From NCBI GenBank assembly GCA_019347775.1, contig JAHWKP010000095.1, positions 1 to 6,763 on the forward strand: DNA of 6,763 nt. The letters are read 5' to 3'. Source of the DNA: Actinomycetota bacterium (GTDB lineage Bacteria; Actinomycetota; Acidimicrobiia; Acidimicrobiales; JAHWKP01). The position numbers and the translations under genes are program-made. Below, one piece after another: positions 1-5,949 of this stretch. Each line of letters opens with the position of its first letter. Position 1 is the stretch's first letter. Below the pieces are notes generated by a model. That model was not told the DNA's origin, ran no database searches, and was given only the letters and a program-made list of their open reading frames with translations.

Positions 1-2558
1 ACCTTCACGGTCAATGGTCCGTCGCCCTCGCTCCAATCGAGCTGCGAGACGACCCCGGCTTCGGCGATGTCGCCGGCGGCCTCGCGGGCGGCGCTCACGG
101 CGGGAGCCTCGCCGCCCACCTCTGCCCGCTCGACCGCGGAGCGCATCGAGAGCTTGGCATTGGTCTTCTCGCGACGGATGGCGGCGAGCACCGTCGAAGC
201 CGACTCGATAACGGCGAGGTCGCCGTCGGCACCTCCGGCCTGCAGCAGCTCGGCCTCGGCCCGCGGCCACCCGGTGCGGTGCACCGACTCGTCCGAACCC
301 CACGACCAGACTTCCTCGGTGACGTAGGGCAGGAAGGGGGCGAAGAGGCGCAGCAGTGTCGACAGCGCCAGTCTCAGCGTCGTGGCAGCGGACACCGCCG
401 CCTCCTCCCCGAGCGATCCGTAGGCGCGGTTCTTGACCAGCTCGACGTAGTCGTCGCAGAAGGACCAGAAGAACCCCTCCGTGCGTTCGAGCGCCCGAGC
501 CCAGTCGAACTCCTCGAAGGCCGCGGTCGCCTGCTCCACGACGTCGGCCAGCTTGGCGAGCAAGGCACGGTCGATGGGGTGTGTGGCGGCGCCGCCAGAC
601 TCGACCGCTTCGGCACAGTGCTCGGTGGAGGACAGGACGAATCGGGAGACGTTCAGGACCTTCATGGCCAGACGCCGACCGATCTTGAACTGGTTACGGT
701 CGAAAATAAGGTCTCCGCCCGGGCGCGCACCCGCCGCCCAGTAGCGCATGGCATCCGCGCCGAACTCGGCCATCAGGTTGCTCGGGCTGTCGGGGTTATT
801 CCCCTTCGACTTGGAGAGCTTCTTGCGGTCCGGATCGTTCACCATTCCCGAGATCGCGGCGTGCGCCCATGGCAGCCGATCCTCGGCGAAGTGCGAACGG
901 GCGACGGTATAGAAGAGCCAAGTCCGGATGATGTCGTTGGCCTGCGGGCGTAGGTCGAATGGAGCCACCCGCGAGTACAGGTCCCGGTCGTCACCCCACC
1001 CGCCGACGATCTGAGGCGACAGCGATGAAGTGGCCCAGGTGTCCATCACGTTGGGCTCGCCCACAAATCCTCCCGGCGCACCGCGCTGCTCGGCCGTGTA
1101 CCCCGGCGGCACAGCGACAGAAGGGTCGACGGGCAGGTTCTCCTTGTCCGGGATGATGGGCGCGTCCCACTGAACTTCTCCGCCTTCGCCCACCGGATAC
1201 CAGAGAGGTATGGGCACGCCGAAGTAGCGCTGCCGGCTGATGTTCCAGTCGCCGTTGAGCCCCTTCACCCAGTCCTCATAACGCACCCGCATGTACTCGG
1301 GGTGCCAAGTGAGTTGCCGGCCGCGTTCCAAGAGCTCGTCTCGGAACTGGATCGTGCGGATGAACCACTGCCGATTGGTGACGATCTCGAGCGGGCTCTG
1401 CCCGTTCTCCCAGAACTTCACCTGGTGGGTGACGGGCCGAGGCTCGTCGATCAGGTCGCCTGAGGCGCGCAGGAGGGTGACGATCCGGCCGCGTGCTCGC
1501 TCGGCTCTCAGTCCCACGAGGGCGCGGTAGCGCTCGGCGGCACCGCCCGGGTCGTCGGACTCCCACCCTGGGTCGCCCCAAGGGACGGGCAACAAGGTGC
1601 CGTCCTCCCCGAGGATGCCCCGCGTCTCGAGACCGAGCTCCCGCCACCACGTGACGTCGTTGATGTCGCCGAACGTGCAGATCATGGCCATCCCGGTGCC
1701 CTTCTCCGGATCCGCGAGGGGGTGAGCCTTGATCGGAACCCGCACGCCGAATAACGGGGTGCGGGCCGTGCCGCCGACCAGGCCGCGGTAACGCTCGTCC
1801 TCCGGATGCACGACGATGGCAACACAAGCCGGGATGAGCTCCGGTCGGGTCGTGTCGATGACGACGTCGTCGGCGCCGTCGACTCCCCCAAAGCGGACGC
1901 GGTGATAGGCGCCCGGCACCTCTCGGTCCTCTAGTTCCGCTTGGGCGACGGCGGTGCGGTAATCGACGTCCCACACGGTGGGCGCCTCGGTTGTGTAGGC
2001 GAGATCGCGGGCCATCAGATCGAGGAACGATGTCTGGGAAACCCGCTGGGCCCGCTCACCGATCGTGGTGTACGTGTGCGTCCAGTCGACCGACAGACCC
2101 AGGTCCGACCACAGGCGGAAGTAAGCCTCCTCGGCCTCGACCGTGTACTTGGCGCAGAGCTCGATGAAGTTGGGCCGCGACACCGGCATCGGCGGTTGCC
2201 CGGACTTGCGAGGGCCGGGAGCCTCGAAGTTCTCGACATAAGGCAGCGTGGGGTCGCAGATCACTCCGTAGTTCAACTGGACCCGGCGCTCGACGTTCAG
2301 CGCGTTGTCGTCCCAGCCCATGGGATAGAAGACCTCGCGCCCGTGCATCCGTTGGAAGCGGGCGAGGACGTCGGTGTGGGTATACGAGCAGCAGTGGCCC
2401 AGGTGCAGATCTCCCGACACCGTCGGAGGCGGGGTGTCGATCGAGAAGACCTCGTTGCGCGCCTTGGTGCGGTCGAAGTGGAAAGTTCCTCGTTCCGACC
2501 AGAGCGCGGACCACTTCTCAACGAGCCCGTCGAGCGACGGCTTCTCGGGGACGGTCAT
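1..2558 (-). CDS. valS: Valyl-tRNA synthetase, archaeal-type, 3' end beyond window
   Basis: This cytoplasmic class I synthetase joins valine to tRNA-Val and edits mischarged threonine. The reading frame is open from the ATG at 2558 to the window edge and gives 852 residues, so little is missing. Visible motifs are: the HIGH signature HLGH at residues 52-55, after PPPTVSGD; GWDDNALNVER at 81-91; the editing-domain TTRPEL at 236-241 and CTFGDINDV at 294-302; the KMSKS loop as KLSKS at 580-584; and an anticodon-binding helical region with FFWSFCDDYVELVKNR. The WDDN and CTFGD motifs mark the archaeal-type ValRS subfamily that also occurs in some Actinomycetota, rather than the usual bacterial type with GMDHAG. 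The start is fixed because an in-frame TAG lies 24 bases upstream and no other start codon falls between them. No convincing Shine-Dalgarno precedes it. It is divergent from cysS. Family assignment is secure; the subfamily call rests on remembered motifs. Confidence 0.96.
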   Translation of the reverse strand, partial: MTVPEKPSLDGLVEKWSALWSERGTFHFDRTKARNEVFSIDTPPPTVSGDLHLGHCCSYTHTDVLARFQRMHGREVFYPMGWDDNALNVERRVQLNYGVICDPTLPYVENFEAPGPRKSGQPPMPVSRPNFIELCAKYTVEAEEAYFRLWSDLGLSVDWTHTYTTIGERAQRVSQTSFLDLMARDLAYTTEAPTVWDVDYRTAVAQAELEDREVPGAYHRVRFGGVDGADDVVIDTTRPELIPACVAIVVHPEDERYRGLVGGTARTPLFGVRVPIKAHPLADPEKGTGMAMICTFGDINDVTWWRELGLETRGILGEDGTLLPVPWGDPGWESDDPGGAAERYRALVGLRAERARGRIVTLLRASGDLIDEPRPVTHQVKFWENGQSPLEIVTNRQWFIRTIQFRDELLERGRQLTWHPEYMRVRYEDWVKGLNGDWNISRQRYFGVPIPLWYPVGEGGEVQWDAPIIPDKENLPVDPSVAVPPGYTAEQRGAPGGFVGEPNVMDTWATSSLSPQIVGGWGDDRDLYSRVAPFDLRPQANDIIRTWLFYTVARSHFAEDRLPWAHAAISGMVNDPDRKKLSKSKGNNPDSPSNLMAEFGADAMRYWAAGARPGGDLIFDRNQFKIGRRLAMKVLNVSRFVLSSTEHCAEAVESGGAATHPIDRALLAKLADVVEQATAAFEEFDWARALERTEGFFWSFCDDYVELVKNRAYGSLGEEAAVSAATTLRLALSTLLRLFAPFLPYVTEEVWSWGSDESVHRTGWPRAEAELLQAGGADGDLAVIESASTVLAAIRREKTNAKLSMRSAVERAEVGGEAPAVSAAREAAGDIAEAGVVSQLDWSEGDGPLTVK

Positions 2559-2566
2559 GGGATGGT

Positions 2567-2573
2567 TACGGTA
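2567..2573. promoter_or_regulatory. Candidate shared bidirectional -10 element between valS and cysS
   Basis: The 23-bp spacer contains TACGGT on the plus strand (2567-2572) and TACCGT on the minus strand (2573-2568). Both match the loose actinobacterial -10 form TANNNT. In each direction the last T lies exactly 10 bases from the A of the ATG, which would place transcription starts about 3 bases upstream of both genes. Neither gene has a recognisable Shine-Dalgarno, which fits very short leaders. I see no good -35 hexamer on either side. This is inference from spacing and symmetry; TANNNT is a weak motif and could occur by chance. Confidence 0.35.
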
Positions 2574-2581
2574 CCTGGGCT

Positions 2582-3934
2582 ATGCGGCTCTGGGACACAG
2601 CTTTGCGTGACGTGGTCGAGGTCGAGCTGCGCGACCCGAATCAATTCTCGTTCTACGTGTGCGGTCCCACGGTCTATGGCGCCCCGCACGTGGGCCACGG
2701 CCGCCTGCTCCTGATCTACGACGTCCTCCGTCGATACCTGGAATGGCGCGGCCTCGAAGTGAGGCACGTCTCGAACGTGACCGACATCGAGGACAAGATC
2801 ATCGCCCAAGCCGCGTCCGAGGGAATCGACCCGTCCGACCTGGCAGCCGCGTCCGAGGCGGCGTGGTTCGAGACCTCCGACCGCCTGGGAGTGCTGCGCC
2901 CCAACCACGTCCCGCATGCGACCGAATACGTCGAGAAGATGGGGGCTTTCATCGGGAAGCTTGTGGCGTCGGGTCACGCGTACCCCGCGTCTGACGGGGT
3001 CTACTTCGAGGTAGCGAAGCTGGCCGAGTACGGCGCCCTACTGAATCAGCCGCTTGACTCCTTGCGGGCTGGGGCGCGAGTGGATGTGGTCGAGGACAAG
3101 CGCGCGCCGGCCGACTTCGCGCTCTGGAAGCTTGCCAAGCCGGGAGAACCGAAGTGGCCGTCGCCGTGGGGCGAAGGTCGACCGGGGTGGCACATCGAGT
3201 GCACTGTCATGGCGCTCGAGCTATTGGGCGACGGATTCGACCTGCACGGCGCGGGTGACGACCTGATCTTTCCGCACAACGAGAACGAACGCGCCCAGGC
3301 AGTGGCCGGAGGCCATCGGTTCGCCCGCCACTGGATGCATCACGGGATGCTGACCTCGGGCGGCGAGAAGATGTCGAGGTCGATCGGCAACGTCCTTTCG
3401 CTGGACGACGCCCTGGCTGACCACGACGTGCGCGCCTTACGGCTTCTGGTGCTCCGCTCGCACTACCGAACCCCCATGGAAGTGACCCCGGTCGGACTTG
3501 CCGACACTTCCGCAGCACTGCGGCGACTGGACTCGCTGGCCCGTCGGATACCGGAGGGGGGAACGGGCGACGGTGGTGCCTCCGAGGTCAGGACGAAGTT
3601 CGTGGCCCACATGGACGACGACCTCGACACCCCGGGGGCGACCGCGGCCATCTTCGACGCCGTGAGGCAGGCCAACTCGTATGCGGATGCCGGCGATGAC
3701 GAGCGCGCCCGAGCCGTGGCCGCAGATGTGCGCTCGCTGTGCGGAGCACTCGGCTTGCCGATCGGCGAAACGGTTACCACCGTGGACGCCGCGGCCGAGG
3801 AACTCGTGCGACAGCGGGATGCAGCCAGGGCGGCGAAGGACTTCGCCCGCGCCGACGAGATCAAACTTCAGCTTGAGTCCGAGGGGTGGGTCGTAGAGGA
3901 CTTCCCCGCAGGCACCAAGATCCGCCGCCCCTGA
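2582..3934 (+). CDS. cysS: Cysteinyl-tRNA synthetase
   Basis: This class I synthetase activates cysteine with ATP and charges tRNA-Cys in the cytoplasm. The 450-residue protein is close to the usual family length of about 460. It has CGPTVYGAPHVGH at residues 27-39, which carries the first zinc ligand (C27) and the HIGH motif as HVGH. The other expected zinc ligands are C207 (in HIECTVM), H232 and E236 (in FPHNENE). KMSRS is at 263-267. A DALR-type helical domain follows (around DDDLDTPGATAAIFDAV), and the C-terminal tail KDFARADEIK...GWVVEDFPAGTK is typical of CysS. The mycothiol ligase MshC is a paralogue, but it lacks this tail and has a different N-terminal motif, so CysS is preferred. 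The start MRLWDT matches the family N-terminus. The gene diverges from valS by 23 bp and converges on csp. Confidence 0.97.
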   Translation: MRLWDTALRDVVEVELRDPNQFSFYVCGPTVYGAPHVGHGRLLLIYDVLRRYLEWRGLEVRHVSNVTDIEDKIIAQAASEGIDPSDLAAASEAAWFETSDRLGVLRPNHVPHATEYVEKMGAFIGKLVASGHAYPASDGVYFEVAKLAEYGALLNQPLDSLRAGARVDVVEDKRAPADFALWKLAKPGEPKWPSPWGEGRPGWHIECTVMALELLGDGFDLHGAGDDLIFPHNENERAQAVAGGHRFARHWMHHGMLTSGGEKMSRSIGNVLSLDDALADHDVRALRLLVLRSHYRTPMEVTPVGLADTSAALRRLDSLARRIPEGGTGDGGASEVRTKFVAHMDDDLDTPGATAAIFDAVRQANSYADAGDDERARAVAADVRSLCGALGLPIGETVTTVDAAAEELVRQRDAARAAKDFARADEIKLQLESEGWVVEDFPAGTKIRRP

Positions 3935-3962
3935 ACCCAGCGAAAGAGTGCCGCAACAAAGC

Positions 3963-3993
3963 AGAAAGTGGCCGGCTAGGCCGGCCACTTTCT
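3963..3993. terminator. Strong convergent hairpin terminator after cysS
   Basis: A perfect 14-bp inverted repeat (3963-3976 with 3980-3993) encloses the 3-base loop TAG. It begins 28 bases after the cysS stop. The arms end in A/T-rich stretches, so the transcript has a U-rich outer arm in either direction, although there is no clean run of U after the stem. Its place between two convergent genes supports a bidirectional terminator that mainly serves cysS. Confidence 0.8.
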
Positions 3994-4001
3994 TAGAACT
4001 T

Positions 4002-4017
4002 GTCCGGCAAGCCGGAC
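4002..4017. terminator. Second small hairpin in the cysS-csp convergent region
   Basis: GTCCGGC (4002-4008) and GCCGGAC (4011-4017) form an inverted repeat around AA. In RNA this would be a stem of six or seven pairs with a tight CAAG or AA loop. It lies 8 bases after the first terminator and lacks a U tract. It may be an auxiliary terminator or an RNA 3'-end stabiliser; its role is unproven. Confidence 0.45.
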
Positions 4018-4034
4018 CCTTGATGCGATGGAAA

Positions 4035-4053
4035 GAAGCCCTAGAGGGGCTTC
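4035..4053 (-). terminator. csp terminator overlapping the stop codon
   Basis: On the minus strand GAAGCCC, a CTCTA loop and GGGCTTC form a 7-bp stem followed by TTTCC. The left arm is made from the last csp codons (Lys-Pro-Leu region) and the TAG stop spans the loop-stem boundary, so termination overlaps the coding end. A G+C-rich stem followed by a short U-rich tail fits an intrinsic terminator for the csp transcript. Confidence 0.6.
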
Positions 4054-4244
4054 ACATCCGCGGCCTGAAGACCCTTGGGTCCGTCGGTCACCTCGAACTC
4101 GACTGCCTGTCCCTCGGTGAGGGACTTGTAGCCATTGCTCTGAATCGCGCTGAAATGAACGAAGACGTCGGGCTGACCCTCATCCTGTGAGATGAAGCCG
4201 TAGCCCTTCTCTGCGTTGAACCACTTAACGGTACCTGTTGCCAC
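4041..4244 (-). CDS. Cold-shock domain protein (CspA family)
   Basis: This 67-residue single-domain RNA/ssDNA-binding protein is a five-stranded OB fold that acts as an RNA chaperone. Visible are the N-terminal TGTVKWFNAEKGYGFI, which includes RNP1 (KGYGFI, residues 13-18), RNP2 as DVFVHF (26-31), and the family ending GPKGLQAADVKPL. The aromatic surface residues W8, F9, Y15, F17, F28, H30 and F31 are all present. I chose the GTG at 4244 because it gives the exact usual family length and has a purine-rich GGGAG 11 bases upstream. An in-frame GTG at 4286 would add 14 residues unlike the family and would put that Shine-Dalgarno inside the gene. It converges on cysS. The structured leader suggests post-transcriptional control, but the sequence cannot show whether it responds to cold. 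Confidence 0.96.
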   Translation of the reverse strand: MATGTVKWFNAEKGYGFISQDEGQPDVFVHFSAIQSNGYKSLTEGQAVEFEVTDGPKGLQAADVKPL

Positions 4245-4248
4245 TTTT

Positions 4249-4260
4249 GGAGTTACTCCC
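4249..4260 (-). promoter_or_regulatory. csp ribosome-binding site inside a small hairpin
   Basis: The minus-strand GGGAG (4260-4256) is the only purine-rich site before the GTG start. Its GGAG (4259-4256) is complementary to CTCC (4252-4249) across a TAA loop, followed by AAAA and the start codon. The 4-bp stem is weak but would mask the ribosome-binding site when folded. Spacing to the start is 11 bases, a little long. The site decides between the 4244 and 4286 starts. Confidence 0.55.
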
Positions 4261-4268
4261 TCTTGCGT

Positions 4269-4280
4269 ACGGCGCGCCGT
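4269..4280. repeat. 12-bp perfect palindrome in csp upstream region
   Basis: ACGGCGCGCCGT equals its own reverse complement. It lies 25-36 bases upstream of the csp start, just before the Shine-Dalgarno. It could be a dimeric repressor site or part of the leader RNA fold, or a chance product of high G+C. The sequence shows the symmetry only. Confidence 0.4.
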
Positions 4281-4410
4281 TGGCACGTCGGTCTCTATTG
4301 AAATGAGGGTTTTTGCGTGGCTGAGTACTGCTGAACGCGGTGGCTCGGACCATCCCCCTCGACTATCGACGGTAGCAGCTTGGGGCTCGCGAACCTCGTC
4401 CCCAGCCGGA

Positions 4411-5829
4411 TCAGAGCGAGAGCTCGTGCTCCCCAGGCACCGACCCGTCGGTCTTCACCGTCAGCGTCTTGCCTTCCTCCTGCTCATCGGGGGCGCATCC
4501 GATGGTCGTGTCGAGCACGGTCAGGCCGGTGCACGATCCGTCGCCTACGCCTGCCGAAGCGGCGAGGGTGCCCGAAGGGCCGATCTGGGCCTGGAAGTTG
4601 GCGACCGGCTCAGGCTCGGGCTCGGGCTCGGGCGGCGGGGTAGGTGTCGTGCCCCCGCCGTCACCGCCGGGACCGGCGCCGGGCGCGAACCCGCCAAGGC
4701 CGCCGAAGCCTCCGAAGAAGCCGCCGGCGTCCGAGTCGGACGGGATGGCATCCCCGAATGAGATCGGCAATGCGAACTCATCGTTGCCCAGCGTCGCCGG
4801 GCTCGGCGAGCCCGCCACAGGCGAGGGCCGGCTGTCGATCGTGGGCCGGTTGTCCGACGGCCCGCCGATGACGGCGACCGCCATGATGGCGAGCGACATG
4901 AGCCCTACGGACGCGTAGAGAAGGGGCTTCTGCAACGGCCGCAGCGCGAGCTCGGCCTTGTCGAATCCGCTTCCGGCGAGAGCAGATGCAGGAGCGGCGG
5001 ACCCGGCGCCGGCGTGCACCAGCCCGAGAGATCCAGCCAGCCCGCTGCCGGCTCCGGCGACTGCCAACGGGAAGGGAATAACGACCCGCCGCAGCCGGTC
5101 GCCAACCTCGGCCAGTTCCTCCACCCGAGCGGTACAACTCTCGCAACCGGCGAGGTGCTGATCGACTTTGGCGATGTCGCGGGCGGCCAGTCCGCCTGCC
5201 GCGTAAGCGCCGAGCATGGGAACGATGGGCTCGCAGCTGGAGTCGACATCGCCCTGAAGATGTGCCTGCAGGTACTTCTCGCGCAGTGCCGTGCGGGCCC
5301 GTACGGCGAGCTGCGACGCGGCGTTGGCGCTCAGGCCCATCACCGACGCTGCCTCCCGCGGCGCCATGCCCTCGACTTCGGTGAGCCACAGGATCGTCCG
5401 CCAACGCTCGGGTAGGCGCGAAAGCGCAGCTATCACCATGGCCGAATCCGCGCCGGCGAGGACAGCGCCTGCGGGACCGCGTCCAGCATCAGCACGATCC
5501 ATCTTCTCGGGCTCGGTGGGCAGTGACTTTCCGCGGCGTCGGAGAATGTCGATTCCGGCGTTACGCGTCGCCGCCAGTACGTACGGGCGGAACTGGGTGC
5601 TGCTTCCGTCGGCGGCGCGGCGGGGAAGAGAGGTGAAGACCTTGGTGAAGGCCTCGCTCACTGCGTCGGCGGCGTCGTCTGCGTTGCCAGTGACGGCCCT
5701 CGCTACCCGATAGGAGGCTTCGGAATGGCGTCGGTAGAGTTCTTCGAATGCGGCGGCGTCGCCCTCGGCGGCGCGCTCGGTCAAGACCGAGTCGTTACCT
5801 GCCTCCATCCGAGTCTGAGTGCGCGCCAC
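4411..5829 (-). CDS. ECF sigma factor fused to zf-HC2 anti-sigma-like domain and membrane anchor
   Basis: This is a 472-residue extracytoplasmic-function sigma factor, far longer than the usual ~200. Region sigma-2 is at about 24-99 (AFEELYRRHSEASYRVARAVTG...ILRRRGK). Sigma-4 is at about 130-188 (LSRLPERWRTILWLTEVEGM, then a helix-turn-helix around AASVMGLSANAASQLAVRARTALRE). A zf-HC2 zinc finger follows with C199, H225, C229 and C232 (C-x25-H-x3-C-x2-C), as in zinc-binding anti-sigma factors. One clear transmembrane helix lies at about 303-322; the Ala/Gly-rich stretch 251-275 is weakly hydrophobic. The C-terminal part is Ser/Pro/Gly-rich, with a Pro-Glu repeat (400-408) and a final ~64 residues holding two cysteines (C433, C445). 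I infer a cytoplasmic sigma, inner-face zinc finger and external tail. Similar fusions are known in some actinobacterial ECF groups. No separate anti-sigma gene is adjacent. The start is GTG at 5829 or ATG at 5808; neither has a strong ribosome site. Confidence 0.9.
   Translation of the reverse strand: MARTQTRMEAGNDSVLTERAAEGDAAAFEELYRRHSEASYRVARAVTGNADDAADAVSEAFTKVFTSLPRRAADGSSTQFRPYVLAATRNAGIDILRRRGKSLPTEPEKMDRADAGRGPAGAVLAGADSAMVIAALSRLPERWRTILWLTEVEGMAPREAASVMGLSANAASQLAVRARTALREKYLQAHLQGDVDSSCEPIVPMLGAYAAGGLAARDIAKVDQHLAGCESCTARVEELAEVGDRLRRVVIPFPLAVAGAGSGLAGSLGLVHAGAGSAAPASALAGSGFDKAELALRPLQKPLLYASVGLMSLAIMAVAVIGGPSDNRPTIDSRPSPVAGSPSPATLGNDEFALPISFGDAIPSDSDAGGFFGGFGGLGGFAPGAGPGGDGGGTTPTPPPEPEPEPEPVANFQAQIGPSGTLAASAGVGDGSCTGLTVLDTTIGCAPDEQEEGKTLTVKTDGSVPGEHELSL
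4607..4630 (-). repeat. Hexanucleotide tandem repeat encoding Pro-Glu
   Basis: Four consecutive 6-bp units (plus-strand GGCTCG, the first with A in place of G) encode alternating Glu and Pro in the sigma fusion. They lie in the presumed external spacer between the membrane helix and the terminal domain. Such a repeat can change in copy number by slippage in whole Pro-Glu steps without a frameshift. Confidence 0.7.
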
Positions 5830-5949
5830 GACTGTCCATTGTGCCCGCTAGCAGCGTTTTCCTAGCTCCATACGGCCAAATGGCCTCCGGAATAGCGCGA
5901 AGTGACTATGCCGAGCGTCCCGGGGGCGAAATGAAGTTACTGTTCGGTA
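5830..5949. promoter_or_regulatory. Divergent intergenic region between sigma fusion and acyl-CoA dehydrogenase
   Basis: This 120-bp spacer must hold both divergent promoters unless they lie within the genes. It is less G+C-rich than the genes on either side. It contains the inverted repeat GGCCA-AA-TGGCC (5874-5885), close to its middle, a possible operator. For the sigma gene a weak -10-like CACAAT lies 9-14 bases upstream of the GTG. No consensus ECF promoter pair (GGAAC, 16-17 bases, CGTC) could be placed with correct spacing. Confidence 0.45.
5938..5943 (+). promoter_or_regulatory. Candidate -10 element for a leaderless dehydrogenase mRNA
   Basis: TACTGT fits TANNNT, and its last T is exactly 7 bases upstream of the A of the ATG at 5950, the spacing expected when transcription starts on the start codon itself. 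There is no Shine-Dalgarno before this ATG, which agrees with leaderless translation, common in actinobacteria. No clear -35 box is seen. Confidence 0.4.

Larger units (their letters stand above)
4245..4410. other. Intergenic region: csp leader and sigma-gene 3' flank
   Basis: This 166-bp gap holds the csp upstream region and the 3' flank of the sigma gene. It contains a perfect 12-bp palindrome at 4269-4280 (ACGGCGCGCCGT), which lies in the csp leader if transcription starts further upstream. An A/T-rich stretch at about 4296-4316 is the likeliest csp promoter zone, but I cannot assign clear -35 and -10 boxes. No convincing terminator for the sigma gene is visible; a G-rich/C-rich imperfect stem at about 4377-4406 is weak and has no U tract. 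No gene seen. Confidence 0.5.

Noticed and set aside
279..953. 224-residue plus-strand open frame
   Set aside because: It lies wholly antisense to valS, which has all expected motifs in its own frame. Its composition is typical of a high-GC shadow frame.
1276..1974. 232-residue minus-strand, Arg/Pro-rich open frame
   Set aside because: It is another reading frame of the same strand as valS and shows no domain-like pattern.
1941..2714. 257-residue plus-strand open frame crossing the valS-cysS spacer
   Set aside because: It overlaps both valS and the start of cysS and has no recognisable motif.
2582..3934. Mycothiol ligase MshC as an alternative to CysS
   Set aside because: The CGPTVY motif, the DALR-type domain and the KDFARADEIK tail fit CysS; MshC lacks that tail.
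3437..3988. 183-residue minus-strand open frame opposite cysS
   Set aside because: It is antisense to the conserved C-terminal domain of cysS and would run from the terminator hairpin.
2569..4238. Shared ACGGTACCTG in the valS-cysS spacer and in the csp 5' coding region
   Set aside because: In csp it encodes conserved Gly-Thr-Val residues, and a single shared 10-mer in a window of this size is weak evidence for a common operator.
4245..4286. In-frame GTG at 4286 that would extend the cold-shock protein by 14 residues
   Set aside because: The extra residues do not resemble the family, the resulting protein is longer than the usual 67 residues, and the only ribosome-binding site lies inside the extension.
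5836..5925. ECF-type autoregulatory promoter (GGAA...CGTC) between sigma fusion and dehydrogenase
   Set aside because: GGAAT at 5889 and CGTC at 5916 are 22 bases apart instead of about 16-17, and the minus-strand GGAAAAC has no partner at a proper distance.
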